Assembly: GCF_023520895.1 (NCBI RefSeq)
Contig: NZ_CP026029.1
Coordinates: 2,976,001 to 3,040,000 of the forward strand
DNA length: 64,000 nucleotides
Origin: Paenibacillus sp. PK3_47
GTDB lineage: Bacteria > Bacillota > Bacilli > Paenibacillales > Paenibacillaceae
Direction of reading: 5' to 3'
Part shown: piece by piece, positions 10,039-19,246 of the stretch
How positions within the stretch are numbered: the first letter of the stretch is position 1
How the letters are laid out: each line of letters begins with the position of its first letter
The notes under the pieces: model-generated
The model's input: the letters and a program-made list of their open reading frames with translations, nothing else
What the model was told of the DNA's origin: nothing
Databases searched by the model: none
Position numbers and translations under genes: made by a program

Positions 10039-11307
10039 TTATTGCTGAAGCTCAACGAAGTCCCCGCGGAATCTTTCGTAGTCGGCAGCTCTGCATTCCA
10101 GCAGCAGCCTGGTGCCCTGCTCTTCGTAGCTGATCTTCTGCACATGCGCATGTTCGTTAAAATACGAAACAATGCTGCCGCGGTCGAATGGAACCAGAAT
10201 TTCACACTGGACATAATCATTGAACACATGCTTGCGGATCAGGCCGGTCAGCTCGGCGATTCCGCTATTTTTTTTGGCCGAAAGCGTGACCGAATCTCCC
10301 TCAACAACCGGGTAGGTTTTATCAGTCAAATCAGCCTTGTTATAAGCGTATACGGTCGGAATCCCGTCTGCGCCAAGCGCCTTCAGCGTTTCAGCGGTAA
10401 CAGCCATATGCTGCTCATGCTGCGGGTCGGAAATGTCGACCACATGAATAAGCAGATCGGCTTCAGTCACTTCTTCAAGTGTCGAGCGGAATGCTTTGAC
10501 CAGATGATGGGGCAGCTGGCTTACAAAGCCTACAGTATCTGTTAACAGAAACGTCTTCTGATCCGGCAGCTTAATGCTGCGTACCGAAGTTTCGAGGGTG
10601 GCGAACAGCATATCCTTGGCAAAAACCTGCTTGCCGGTTCCAGGGTGATAGGTCTCTACCATAACATTCATCAGGCTGGACTTGCCGGTGTTGGTATAAC
10701 CTACGAGACAGATAACAGGTACCTCGTTCTTATGCCGCTGCTTACGCTGAATCTGGCGTCTGGCAACCTGGGTCTGCAGCTCGGTCTGCAGGGCAGAGAT
10801 TCGTTCCTCAATCCGTCTGCGGTCGAGCTCCAGCTTGGTTTCACCGGCGCCTCTATTCTTGAGGCCGGCTCCGCCGCCCTGTCTGCCGAGCGATTCACGG
10901 AGTCCGGTCAGCCGCGGAAGCATATACTGGAGCTGGGCTACTTCCACCTGAAGCTGGGCTTCCTTGGTTTTTGCCCGTTCTGCAAAAATGTTCAGAATCA
11001 GGATTGTCCGGTCAATCACCTGACGGTCCAGCGACGACTCCAGGTTACGGATCTGGGAGGGTGTCAGCTCATCATTAAAAATCACAATCGTATCTTCGTC
11101 TTCCAGCAGCAGGGACAATTCCTGGATTTTCCCCGTGCCGATATAGTGTGAAGGGTTGATCCGGCTGGCCTTCTGGCTTAATTCGCCGATGACCCTGATA
11201 TTGCAGGCTGCTGCCAGATTGCGCAGCTCCTCCATAGAATAGGCAAAGTTCGTTTCTTTCTGCAGCTCCACGCCGACAATAATTGCTTGTTGTTGTACAG
11301 ATTCCAT
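10039..11307 (-). CDS. hflX: GTPase HflX
   Basis: A 422-residue ribosome-associated GTPase that splits or rescues stalled 70S ribosomes under stress. The N-terminal HflX domain has VIFNDELTPSQIRNLE and the following coiled linker contains GGAGLKNRGAGETKLE. The G domain starts near residue 200: P-loop GYTNTGKSSLMN, switch II DTVGFVSQLP, specificity motif NKAD and SAKKNSG. ATG start preceded by AGGAGGT. It stands alone, convergent with the collagen-like gene. Confidence 0.97.
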   Translation of the reverse strand: MESVQQQAIIVGVELQKETNFAYSMEELRNLAAACNIRVIGELSQKASRINPSHYIGTGKIQELSLLLEDEDTIVIFNDELTPSQIRNLESSLDRQVIDRTILILNIFAERAKTKEAQLQVEVAQLQYMLPRLTGLRESLGRQGGGAGLKNRGAGETKLELDRRRIEERISALQTELQTQVARRQIQRKQRHKNEVPVICLVGYTNTGKSSLMNVMVETYHPGTGKQVFAKDMLFATLETSVRSIKLPDQKTFLLTDTVGFVSQLPHHLVKAFRSTLEEVTEADLLIHVVDISDPQHEQHMAVTAETLKALGADGIPTVYAYNKADLTDKTYPVVEGDSVTLSAKKNSGIAELTGLIRKHVFNDYVQCEILVPFDRGSIVSYFNEHAHVQKISYEEQGTRLLLECRAADYERFRGDFVELQQ

Positions 11308-11402
11308 ATATTTTTCTACCTCCTGAAAGTTGGATTAGGGCATAGGGATACTTTGCAGCAGGATTCGTACATCGCAGGCTCCAGGCTCATGATCACCGGA
11401 TA

Positions 11403-11773
11403 ATGAACATGGGAATACAAAAAAACACAGGCAGGCTGCCTGTGCTTATATTAGAGGACAACAGAATAGGGGATGAACATGAAAAGCCATCTTCCCTAAG
11501 GCATTCCATAGAAGAGGAGGACAATAGACCGGTAGTAACAGCGTAAATGAAACAACAGAAAAAAGCTGCTCCTGCTGCTGCGGTAACCGGGTTCCTGTTC
11601 CTATGGATGTACATATTCCTAAAGGCGTATGCGGCGAAATCAAGTGTCCGCCGGTTAAATTGCATTTGCGGGTTGCCTTTGAAAATGGACAGACCTATCC
11701 TGAGTCCTCTGCACAGGGCAGAGCTTTAGCGCTATTCGAATCGATTAGCCGCGTAAAGTACGAATCCGGATAA
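11403..11773 (+). pseudogene. Small conserved-looking gene, apparently split by a frameshift
   Basis: Two short plus-strand frames join end to end. The first (ATG 11403 or 11409 to TAA 11544-11546) encodes an acidic peptide ending EEEDNRPVVTA. The second is open from 11528 in the -1 frame, contains CSCCCGNRVPVPMDVHIPKG and ends at TAA 11771. It has no usual start codon before the ATG at 11603, from which 56 residues follow (including CGEIKCPPVKLHLRV and SSAQGRALALFESISRVK). The composition looks protein-like in both parts, and a GAGGAGGA sequence precedes the join. It may be one gene with a -1 frameshift (mutation, sequencing error or programmed) or two overlapping small genes. I do not recognise the family. 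Confidence 0.45.
11424..11450 (-). terminator. Minus-strand terminator upstream of hflX
   Basis: CACAGGCAG-G-CTGCCTGTG is a perfect inverted repeat followed on the minus strand by seven T. It could end transcripts coming from the SWIM/SNF2 operon 400 bp upstream. It overlaps the start of the small frameshifted frame. Confidence 0.65.
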
Positions 11774-11847
11774 AATCTATCACGAGCAACCCTCCGTTCC
11801 TAAAAGTTGAGTACAGTGTACCACATCAGTAAAATGTTGGCAACCGG

Positions 11848-14800
11848 TTAACCCATCCACTCCCGCCGCAGCGTGAACAGATCCTTCAGGGCATCCGTGG
11901 ACAGCTCGGTAATCCAGCCCTCGGAGCTTGAAATCACATCATCGCTGAGCTGCTGCTTGCTCTCCAGCATCTCGTCAATGCGTTCCTCCAGCGTCCCCAG
12001 CGAGATGAACTTGTGCACCTGCACATCCCGCGTCTGGCCCATGCGGTAAGCGCGGTCTGTGGCCTGGTTCTCCACAGCGGGATTCCACCAGCGGTCGAAA
12101 TGGAAGACATGATTGGCAGCGGTCAGGTTCAGTCCGACGCCTCCCGCCTTAAGTGACAGGATGAACACATTCGGCTGACCGGAAAGGTCTGAGGCCGCCG
12201 GAGAACCGGCAGGCGGTGCCGGCGTCTGGAACTGTTCGATCATGCGGTCGCGGGCACTTTTGGAAGTGCTGCCGTTCAGGTACAGCACCGGCTCCTGCAG
12301 CTCCTGCTGGAGTACAGCCTGCAGCATCTTGCCCATGCCGACATATTGGGTAAAAATCAGGCAGCGCTCGTTCTCCTCGCGCAGCTCACGCACCATGGCG
12401 ACCAGCCGCTCAAGCTTGGCGGAACGTTCAATCAGGGCAGCGGTATCCAGCGCGCCCTCCTGATCAGGATCAGACAGGGCCTCCTTGGTCAGCAGCAGCG
12501 GATGATCGCAGAGCTGCTTCAGACTGGTCAGTGCTGCCAGTATAGCCCCTTTACGTTCAATACCCTCCAGCTTCTGCATCCGTTCCAAGAGACCGTTAAC
12601 GTTCTGGTCATACAAGGCGGCCTGTTCAGCCGTGAGGTGGACATAGGTTTTCATCTCGTTCTTATCCGGCAGATCCAGCTGAATCGACGGGTCCTTCTTC
12701 TTGCGGCGGAGCATGAAGGGCTTGACCAGCTTTTGCAGATCAGCAGTCTTCTCGGCATTGCGTTCCTTCTCAATCGCATTTGCGAACCGGTCCTGGAACG
12801 CCTTGGAGCTGCCCAAATAGCCGGGGTTAGTGAAATCATAGATCGACCACAGCTCGGAGAGCCTGTTCTCAATCGGCGTGCCGGTCAGGGCGATCCGGTG
12901 CAGTGCAGGGAAGCTGCGGACTGCCGCCGACTGCTTCGTTCCGGCGTTCTTGATATTCTGCGCTTCATCCAGGCAGACGGCCGCCCAGGTGAACTGCTTC
13001 AGCAGCTCCTGGTCGAGCGCGGCCGTGGCATAGGAGGTCAGGACCACATCAGCCTGTGATGCGGCGCCGTAGAAATATCCGGCATCCAGCCTGCGGCTTC
13101 CGTAGTGCAGCATCACATTCAGGGACGGAGCAAAACGCCGCAGCTCCTTCTGCCAGTTGCCGAGTACGGAGGTCGGGCAGATGATCAGCGCGGGCCAGTC
13201 CGGCGGGTCTGTCTGCCGCACTGCTGATTGGGCGCTTCCGTCCAAGGCAGCAGTGGTCTGCAGCTCCTTCAGATGAAGAAGATAGGAGATCAGCTGTACG
13301 GTTTTGCCGAGGCCCATATCGTCGGCCAGACAAGCACCGAGGCCAAATCGGCGGAGGAAGGCCAGCCAGGCGAAGCCTTCATGCTGGTAGCTTCTCAGCT
13401 CGGCATGCAATCCGGCCGGAACCTGCGGCTTCGGCCATTCGGAACGCTGGCCGAGCTGGCCGATGAGCCGGACGAGATGCTCGTTCAGCTCGACCTCCAG
13501 CCGGAAGCGGACGGCCTTTTCCTCTGCGTCCTCCGCTGCGGCTTCCGCGGCCTCCTGTTCATCGCCGCTGCCGAGCAGGTGCAGCTGCAGCACATCCTGG
13601 AAGGACAGGCCCTGCGACTTGTCCATGCCGGCCATGGCCCGCTGGATCTGGGCCAGGAGGGCCGGGTCAAGCGGGATCCACTTGCCCCTGAAGCGCACGA
13701 GCCGCTCGCCGCGCGCGACCAGCTCGGCGAACTCCGCCTCCGAGAGGTCGGCGTCGCCGATGGAGATGCGCCAGTCGAAGTCGACCAGCGCATCCAGCCC
13801 GAACAGCGATGCGCCGCCGCGGTTGCCCTCGCCGGAGCTGATCTTGGCGCGCAGGCGCGGCTTTTTGCGGCTGGCGGCTTCCCACCACGCCGGCAGCAGC
13901 ACCTGCCAGCCGGCTTCCAGCAGGCGCCGGCTGTCCTGCGTCAGGAACCGCCAGGCGATGTCATCGCCGAGCGGTTCGCCCAGCACATCGTGCCCCTGGC
14001 CGATGTGCCCGGGCAGGCTGTCGCGCAGACGCGACAGCCACCCGGAGGCGCGCTCGTGGACGTGGGGCGTCCACGCTGCGGGCCACTGGCCATGCGGCTC
14101 GCCGTCCCCGGTGAGCCGCAGCGGCACAAGCGCGGATTCATCGCGCTTGTCCTGCAGGAGCAGGCGGAGCCGCCAGTGGCCGACGGCCTCGTCCGGCTCC
14201 AGCAGCTGCAGGGCGGGGCGGAACGGCGCCATGTCCGCCTTCCACCCGATGGACATCAGCCAGCTGTCATCGTCCATGCCGGCTGAGGCGGCGCTGCCGC
14301 TGCTGCTGAACAGCAGCGGATATTCGCTGCGCAGGTCTGCGGCTTCGGCCTCCGTGCCGTAATAGCGCTGGAACACCGCCGCCGAGAAGGCGGAACGCAG
14401 CCCTTTGGACAGGGCCGGACGCTGCTGCAGGCCCAGCAGCGCCGCCTGCACATTCCCGCGTCCTTCGGCCAGGAGCGCAAGTGCCTTGTCATCCCAGTTC
14501 CACTGCAGCTGGCCTTCGCGGTAGGCCTCCAGGCTGGGCGCATAATCTCTCTCCTCCAGGAGCCCGGCGATTACAGGTGCCAGCTCTGTCAGCAGGGCCG
14601 CATCCCCCTGCCAGCTCCAGCTGACATGCCGCAGCAGCTTCAGCTCAGCGAAGAACGGAATAACCTGCTCGGCAGGCAGAATGACGAGATCGACACCGTC
14701 GGCATTCTGGAGCGTCAGCTCTGTTCCATAGAAGGATTCTTCATGCCACGAAAACAGCCGTTGTTTAAGCTGGACACCGGGCACATAATCATCCCTGTCA

Positions 14801-14877
14801 TCGATACCGTAGATCAGTGCATCGCCGTACTGGCTTAAGGCAAGCTGAACGGTGATGTTGCGCATCGCTTTGCTCAT
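11848..14877 (-). CDS. SNF2-family DNA helicase/translocase
   Basis: A 1009-residue Snf2/RapA-superfamily ATPase. The N-terminal half is the bacterial SNF2-associated region. The motor begins near residue 510: motif I LADDMGLGKTVQLISYLL, motif II DEAQNIKN (near 637), motif III LTGTPIENRLSELWS, and in the C-lobe NLTAANHVFHFDRWWNPAVE and ATDRAYRMGQTRDV. Such proteins move along double-stranded DNA and remodel DNA-protein complexes; the target here is unknown. The ATG at 14877 overlaps the upstream gene's stop by 4 bp (ATGA), implying translational coupling; the frame is open another 315 bp, but only inside the upstream gene. The middle part is unusually GC-rich. Confidence 0.92.
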   Translation of the reverse strand: MSKAMRNITVQLALSQYGDALIYGIDDRDDYVPGVQLKQRLFSWHEESFYGTELTLQNADGVDLVILPAEQVIPFFAELKLLRHVSWSWQGDAALLTELAPVIAGLLEERDYAPSLEAYREGQLQWNWDDKALALLAEGRGNVQAALLGLQQRPALSKGLRSAFSAAVFQRYYGTEAEAADLRSEYPLLFSSSGSAASAGMDDDSWLMSIGWKADMAPFRPALQLLEPDEAVGHWRLRLLLQDKRDESALVPLRLTGDGEPHGQWPAAWTPHVHERASGWLSRLRDSLPGHIGQGHDVLGEPLGDDIAWRFLTQDSRRLLEAGWQVLLPAWWEAASRKKPRLRAKISSGEGNRGGASLFGLDALVDFDWRISIGDADLSEAEFAELVARGERLVRFRGKWIPLDPALLAQIQRAMAGMDKSQGLSFQDVLQLHLLGSGDEQEAAEAAAEDAEEKAVRFRLEVELNEHLVRLIGQLGQRSEWPKPQVPAGLHAELRSYQHEGFAWLAFLRRFGLGACLADDMGLGKTVQLISYLLHLKELQTTAALDGSAQSAVRQTDPPDWPALIICPTSVLGNWQKELRRFAPSLNVMLHYGSRRLDAGYFYGAASQADVVLTSYATAALDQELLKQFTWAAVCLDEAQNIKNAGTKQSAAVRSFPALHRIALTGTPIENRLSELWSIYDFTNPGYLGSSKAFQDRFANAIEKERNAEKTADLQKLVKPFMLRRKKKDPSIQLDLPDKNEMKTYVHLTAEQAALYDQNVNGLLERMQKLEGIERKGAILAALTSLKQLCDHPLLLTKEALSDPDQEGALDTAALIERSAKLERLVAMVRELREENERCLIFTQYVGMGKMLQAVLQQELQEPVLYLNGSTSKSARDRMIEQFQTPAPPAGSPAASDLSGQPNVFILSLKAGGVGLNLTAANHVFHFDRWWNPAVENQATDRAYRMGQTRDVQVHKFISLGTLEERIDEMLESKQQLSDDVISSSEGWITELSTDALKDLFTLRREWMG

Positions 14878-16520
14878 GGGATCAGCTTTCCTTTCCGCAG
14901 CTCTTCCAGCAGGGCGCGCAGCCTGCTGTATTTGGCGGTGAAGGATTCCAGAAATTCCTCCCACCGCTCCTCGCGCTTCAATTTTTTGTACAGCTTGGCC
15001 AGACGCTTGAGCAGCTTCACAGCCGCTTTGTAGCTGTGCCGGTTCTTCTCCAGCACGAACCGCTCGACGGCCTGGTGATAGAACGGCAGCAGCAGCTGCG
15101 GCGCATTCTTCTCCACCGGCTGCAGATCGCTGACCCGGAAATCGGAAGGCGCCTTGCCGGAGGACAGCTGAAAGTCCATCCATTCCTGCCATTTCTCATA
15201 GGCAAGCAGCCTGTCATCGTAAATCTCCCGGGACAAGGGCAGCATGCCGGCCAGCGTATCCCACATCATGGGCTCGGCCTCCGGCATGTGCCGTACCGTT
15301 TCATCCCAGTAGCCGGCATACTCCCGCAGATTATAGAGGCGGCTGGTCAGCAGCGGTCCGGTTTCCCTCAGCCAGGCTGCAAGCCGGGACCACTGCCCGG
15401 CTTGCTTCAGCGGAGCGAGGAAGCCCATAAGCTCGCCCGGGTATACGCCGGGCCGCTCGCCCGCCTGTCCCAGCAGCTCCAGGGCTGCCCGGTCATCCTG
15501 CAGATAGTAATGCATCCGGCTCTCTGCCAGCAGCAGGGCATGGCGGGAGCCGGCCGCGCCCAGCTCATCTTCCATCAGGCGCAGCGCCTGCAGCTCTTCT
15601 GTATAGATGGTCTGGTCCTCTGCATTCGGAACAATCCAGTTACACCAGACCAGATCATAACACAGGGAGTAATAGGGCTGTTCGCGTGAACGTTCACGCG
15701 GTTCAGTCAGCATCTCCCGCCGCAGATAGGTTAAAGTATCCTTGACCACCGGCCAGCTTTCCGGTTCTTCAGGAAGCGGCAGCGCGCGATTCACGAGGCC
15801 GGTTATGGATTCCTGCAGTTCAGCGACAGCGATGGAAGTGTAGTAACCAAGTGAGGAGTAGCCTGTATTTGAGACCGCTCCGGGAATATGGAGTGTATTA
15901 GGCTTCAGAAGACTCTCCAGTACAAAGAGATGGGCATGCAGTTCAAATAGGAGCATGGCTGCAGAAGAGAGCCGGGGCGCGTTCGCCAATATGTTCTCCA
16001 GCGCCTTGCCGGTATAAGACGGATTACGTACAGACTGGGCCAGCGGGGCTGTTGCCAGAGTCATATATTCCCGCCACTTTTCCAGATCTGTTCCCTCACG
16101 GATAAGAAGGGAGAGCTGCTGCAGCCGCTCCTTCCGCGAGCTTCCTTGAACAGCTGCTCCGGAGGCTTCTTCGGCCTTAAGCCGGCTTGCGGCCGACTTG
16201 GCGTTGGCAATCAGATGCAAAGGCCGCTCCTGGGACTCGGCATAGCCCATCAGTACGGCTGCCATGTGCTTGCAGGGCTTGGGCTCTGTACAGCTGCACT
16301 CGCTGCCGGAGAGGCTGTCCGTTTCCATGACTACACTGTAGTCCTCTTTGCCTTCAACCAGTGCCATAACGGTCTGTGCCGAGACCATCCGCAGAGCCCG
16401 GACTTTTTTCTGTTTATAATATTGAAACCCCCGTTTGAGGGTCAGATCGTCAAAAAGATAGGCCACGTCCGCAATGAGCTTGTCCCATCCGGCATCATTC
16501 ATGGCATAGTTAGGCTGCAT
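14874..16520 (-). CDS. SWIM zinc-finger protein paired with the SNF2 translocase
   Basis: A 548-residue protein whose only clear motif is a SWIM zinc finger near residues 75-90: CSCTEPKPCKHMAAVLM, i.e. CxCx(n)CxH. The remainder is predicted to be mainly helical with many Leu/Trp/Arg residues. SWIM domains are thought to bind DNA or proteins and are recurrently encoded next to bacterial SNF2 ATPases. The 4-bp ATGA overlap with the SNF2 gene supports a two-component complex. The ATG start at 16520 has RBS GGAGAAG. It is divergent from the AraC-type regulator. Confidence 0.85.
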   Translation of the reverse strand: MQPNYAMNDAGWDKLIADVAYLFDDLTLKRGFQYYKQKKVRALRMVSAQTVMALVEGKEDYSVVMETDSLSGSECSCTEPKPCKHMAAVLMGYAESQERPLHLIANAKSAASRLKAEEASGAAVQGSSRKERLQQLSLLIREGTDLEKWREYMTLATAPLAQSVRNPSYTGKALENILANAPRLSSAAMLLFELHAHLFVLESLLKPNTLHIPGAVSNTGYSSLGYYTSIAVAELQESITGLVNRALPLPEEPESWPVVKDTLTYLRREMLTEPRERSREQPYYSLCYDLVWCNWIVPNAEDQTIYTEELQALRLMEDELGAAGSRHALLLAESRMHYYLQDDRAALELLGQAGERPGVYPGELMGFLAPLKQAGQWSRLAAWLRETGPLLTSRLYNLREYAGYWDETVRHMPEAEPMMWDTLAGMLPLSREIYDDRLLAYEKWQEWMDFQLSSGKAPSDFRVSDLQPVEKNAPQLLLPFYHQAVERFVLEKNRHSYKAAVKLLKRLAKLYKKLKREERWEEFLESFTAKYSRLRALLEELRKGKLIP

Positions 16521-16703
16521 GTCAATTCTTCTCCTGTGGCAAAAATGTTCTTGAAACGGGTACTGTCCTGTAAAGGCCAGCAGGGCCGTTCATCTTGCAA
16601 TTATACCATCTATGACAAGTATATCCCGCTTTCTGTGAAAAGTTAGCAGGTATGACGTGCTGCATATTGAAGTAATGAGAGACATGATACGCTAAGGACT
16701 TGC

Positions 16704-19055
16704 ATGAAAAGAGAACTGCGGAAGGATGAAGCTGCACCCATGCTGCGATTTCAATTAAAATATCTGCTTAACAACAGACAGACCCGGCTGATCCTGTTCC
16801 TGACCGTCAGTGTGTCCCTGCTGATTACGATGATCGGCCTGTTTTCTTATAGAGAATACCGCAAAGCGCTTGATACCGAGCTGAACACGCCGAATGTCGA
16901 GCTGCTGCAGATTAATATGGATGTGCTGGGCCGGGCATTCCGGGAATCGGACGATAAAGCGGTGGATTTGTCGTTTCATCCGGCGGTCCACAAATTTATG
17001 GATGCAGATACGGCGGATAACGAAGGCATTGCTGCCGAGCCGCATAATTACCTGACTACGCTTGCTACCGAGCCGGAGGAGCGCTCCATCAGTGTCATCA
17101 AATTCCGGGACCAGTCCGTTCTCTCCAGCCGCTACGGCTACCGGGCAGACTGGGAAGAAGCGCCGGAGCATGAGTGGAGCGGGTGGATCAAGGAGCTTGA
17201 AGACAAGCCGCTTCTGATCAAAAGAAGGCAGTATGCCGGAAAAGACTCCCGGCTCAGGGGCACGGAGCTGCTCTCGCTGGCCCGGCCGATTGTCCGGGAC
17301 GGTGAAGTGGCCGGTGCGGTACTGATCGACCTGGACTATGACCGGCTGTTCTCCAAAATGTACACTCATCTGTCCAGCTATCAGCTGGTGTACGATCTGG
17401 AAGGGGCGCTGATTTATCCCAAGCTCAATCTTCCTTTTCCGGAAGAGGATATGGATGAGGTGCTGACCCGGATTGATGTCAGTCCCTTTGCACACGTGGA
17501 GATCGAAGGGCAGGCATATATGGCCAACCAGACCTTTTCCAATGTTACCGGCTGGCGGATGGTCTCCCTGGTGCCGATGGAGCAGCTGCTCAAAAATGTC
17601 AAAATCGCCCGCAACATTATGCTGATGCTGTCATTGATCTCCATCGCTATCGGCTGTTCTGCCATCTATTATTACAATTTCGCCGCCTTCCGGCCGCTGA
17701 AGCGGATCAACAAGCTGCTGATTCCCGACCCGGCAAGAGCGGCACAGGGCAATCTGTACGATCTGGAGCCGGTGATCAGCAAGCTGGTCGGTGATTTCCA
17801 GAGCAAATCTCTGGTGGCAGAGTGGAGTCTGCCGGAGCTGCGCTCCAAATTCGTGAACGATCTGATTACCCGCAGCATCGGAACCCAGGAGACGCAGACC
17901 AAATGGCAGCATTACTTCAATGACTGGTCGGACGGGCCGTTTGAGTGCCTGCTGATCTCCATAGACCGCCATTCTCAGTGGACATCCGCTTATATGGAGG
18001 AAGATCAGCTGCTGCTGAAATATGCAATGAACAATATCGTATTTGAGCATTTTGAGCCGGGCTGGCGTACAGTGACGGCTTCTCCCGGAAAAGACAGCCT
18101 GTTCGTGCTGCTGCAATCCAAAACGGGCGGAGAACACGGGCTCACTGAAGATGCCGGCAGGCTGATTAGTATCTTGCAGGAAGTGCTGAAAATTTCGGTT
18201 TCCATCGGGACCGGCGAACCGGCAGCTTCGCTGGCCCAGGTTGCCCGGTCATATACAGGGGCTGAACTGGCTTTATCCTACCGTCTTTATGAAGGGTACG
18301 GACGAGTGCATGAATTTGCGTCAAAGTCTGACCCATGGGATGAAAGCGGTGCGGCCGATGATGTCTGGAAGCAGGAAGTGCTGCATGCGCTGAAATCCCC
18401 GGATGCGGATACAGCGCTGCAGTGGGTGCACAGATGGTCGGCAGATACCCGCAAGAAGGCGGTGCCGCCGCAAAAGGTTTTCCGTTCCGTAGATGATCTG
18501 CTGGAGGAAATCCTGAATATATCAGCAGCGGGCGGCCACAGGCTTCCTCCGGAGTTGGCGGATTATACACGGCACCAGGTAACGACTATGGACTTGTCAG
18601 ATATTGAAGGTATGCTGTGCAGTATAGTTGTTCATATGGCGGAGGTTCTTGGTGTGCACCGGCAGTCCAAGGAGTATCTGATGACCCAGGAACTGATCAA
18701 ATATATGGAAGATAATCTGCAGCATAATATCGGCCTGCAGGATATCGCAGCGCATGTGAATATGGGAGTATCATCGGTCAGCACAATTTTTAAGGAAGAG
18801 ACAGGAACAACCGTCTATGATTATCTGACCAGTCTGAGAATTGATAAGGCATGTGAACTTCTGCAGGGAACCGGTCTGAAGATTGCGGAAATTGCCCAGC
18901 TCGTAGGCTACCAGAATGAGAACAGCTTTATCCGGGCCTTCCGGAAGGTGAAATCGATCACACCGGGCAGGTTCCGGGAGAGCAGCAAATATCCCAATGA
19001 GTATGCAGATCAGCCAAAACCGCGCCATTCCGGCGTTTTTGAGGACCCGGAGTAA
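16704..19055 (+). CDS. Membrane-bound AraC-family transcriptional regulator
   Basis: A 783-residue protein of the type abundant in Paenibacillus. TM1 lies at about 28-48 (LILFLTVSVSLLITMIGLFS), an extracellular Cache-like sensor at about 50-295, TM2 at about 303-325 (MLMLSLISIAIGCSAIYYY), then a linker and a C-terminal AraC/XylS DNA-binding domain (about 665-770) with IGLQDIAAHVNMGVSSVSTI and LKIAEIAQLVGYQNENSFIR. Members sense extracellular carbohydrates or their binding proteins and activate adjacent transport genes. An orphan TctC-like protein and a KdgT permease follow and are the likely targets (inference). An ATG at 16740 is an alternative start. Confidence 0.88.
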   Translation: MKRELRKDEAAPMLRFQLKYLLNNRQTRLILFLTVSVSLLITMIGLFSYREYRKALDTELNTPNVELLQINMDVLGRAFRESDDKAVDLSFHPAVHKFMDADTADNEGIAAEPHNYLTTLATEPEERSISVIKFRDQSVLSSRYGYRADWEEAPEHEWSGWIKELEDKPLLIKRRQYAGKDSRLRGTELLSLARPIVRDGEVAGAVLIDLDYDRLFSKMYTHLSSYQLVYDLEGALIYPKLNLPFPEEDMDEVLTRIDVSPFAHVEIEGQAYMANQTFSNVTGWRMVSLVPMEQLLKNVKIARNIMLMLSLISIAIGCSAIYYYNFAAFRPLKRINKLLIPDPARAAQGNLYDLEPVISKLVGDFQSKSLVAEWSLPELRSKFVNDLITRSIGTQETQTKWQHYFNDWSDGPFECLLISIDRHSQWTSAYMEEDQLLLKYAMNNIVFEHFEPGWRTVTASPGKDSLFVLLQSKTGGEHGLTEDAGRLISILQEVLKISVSIGTGEPAASLAQVARSYTGAELALSYRLYEGYGRVHEFASKSDPWDESGAADDVWKQEVLHALKSPDADTALQWVHRWSADTRKKAVPPQKVFRSVDDLLEEILNISAAGGHRLPPELADYTRHQVTTMDLSDIEGMLCSIVVHMAEVLGVHRQSKEYLMTQELIKYMEDNLQHNIGLQDIAAHVNMGVSSVSTIFKEETGTTVYDYLTSLRIDKACELLQGTGLKIAEIAQLVGYQNENSFIRAFRKVKSITPGRFRESSKYPNEYADQPKPRHSGVFEDPE

Positions 19056-19246
19056 GATTATACGATTGAACGGGACCCCCCGATAAGCTAATGTTCTACT
19101 TAAGAAAACATTCACAGCTGGTGACATCCGGCTGGCATTGAACAAAAGTTCGGGGGTGACAAATTAAACCTGAGGCCGCTTTTTATCTACATGGTTCTGA
19201 CCGGCCCAAGGTTACATTTCTTAATATCAGGGAAGAGGGATGGTCT

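Noticed and set aside
11393..11665. 90-residue minus-strand frame
   Set aside because: It is Ser/Phe/Cys-rich, includes the minus-strand terminator, and looks like the antisense of the more protein-like plus-strand frames.
13228..14362. Long plus-strand frames inside the SNF2 gene
   Set aside because: High GC in this section suppresses stop codons on the opposite strand; no RBS, and composition is typical of antisense translation.
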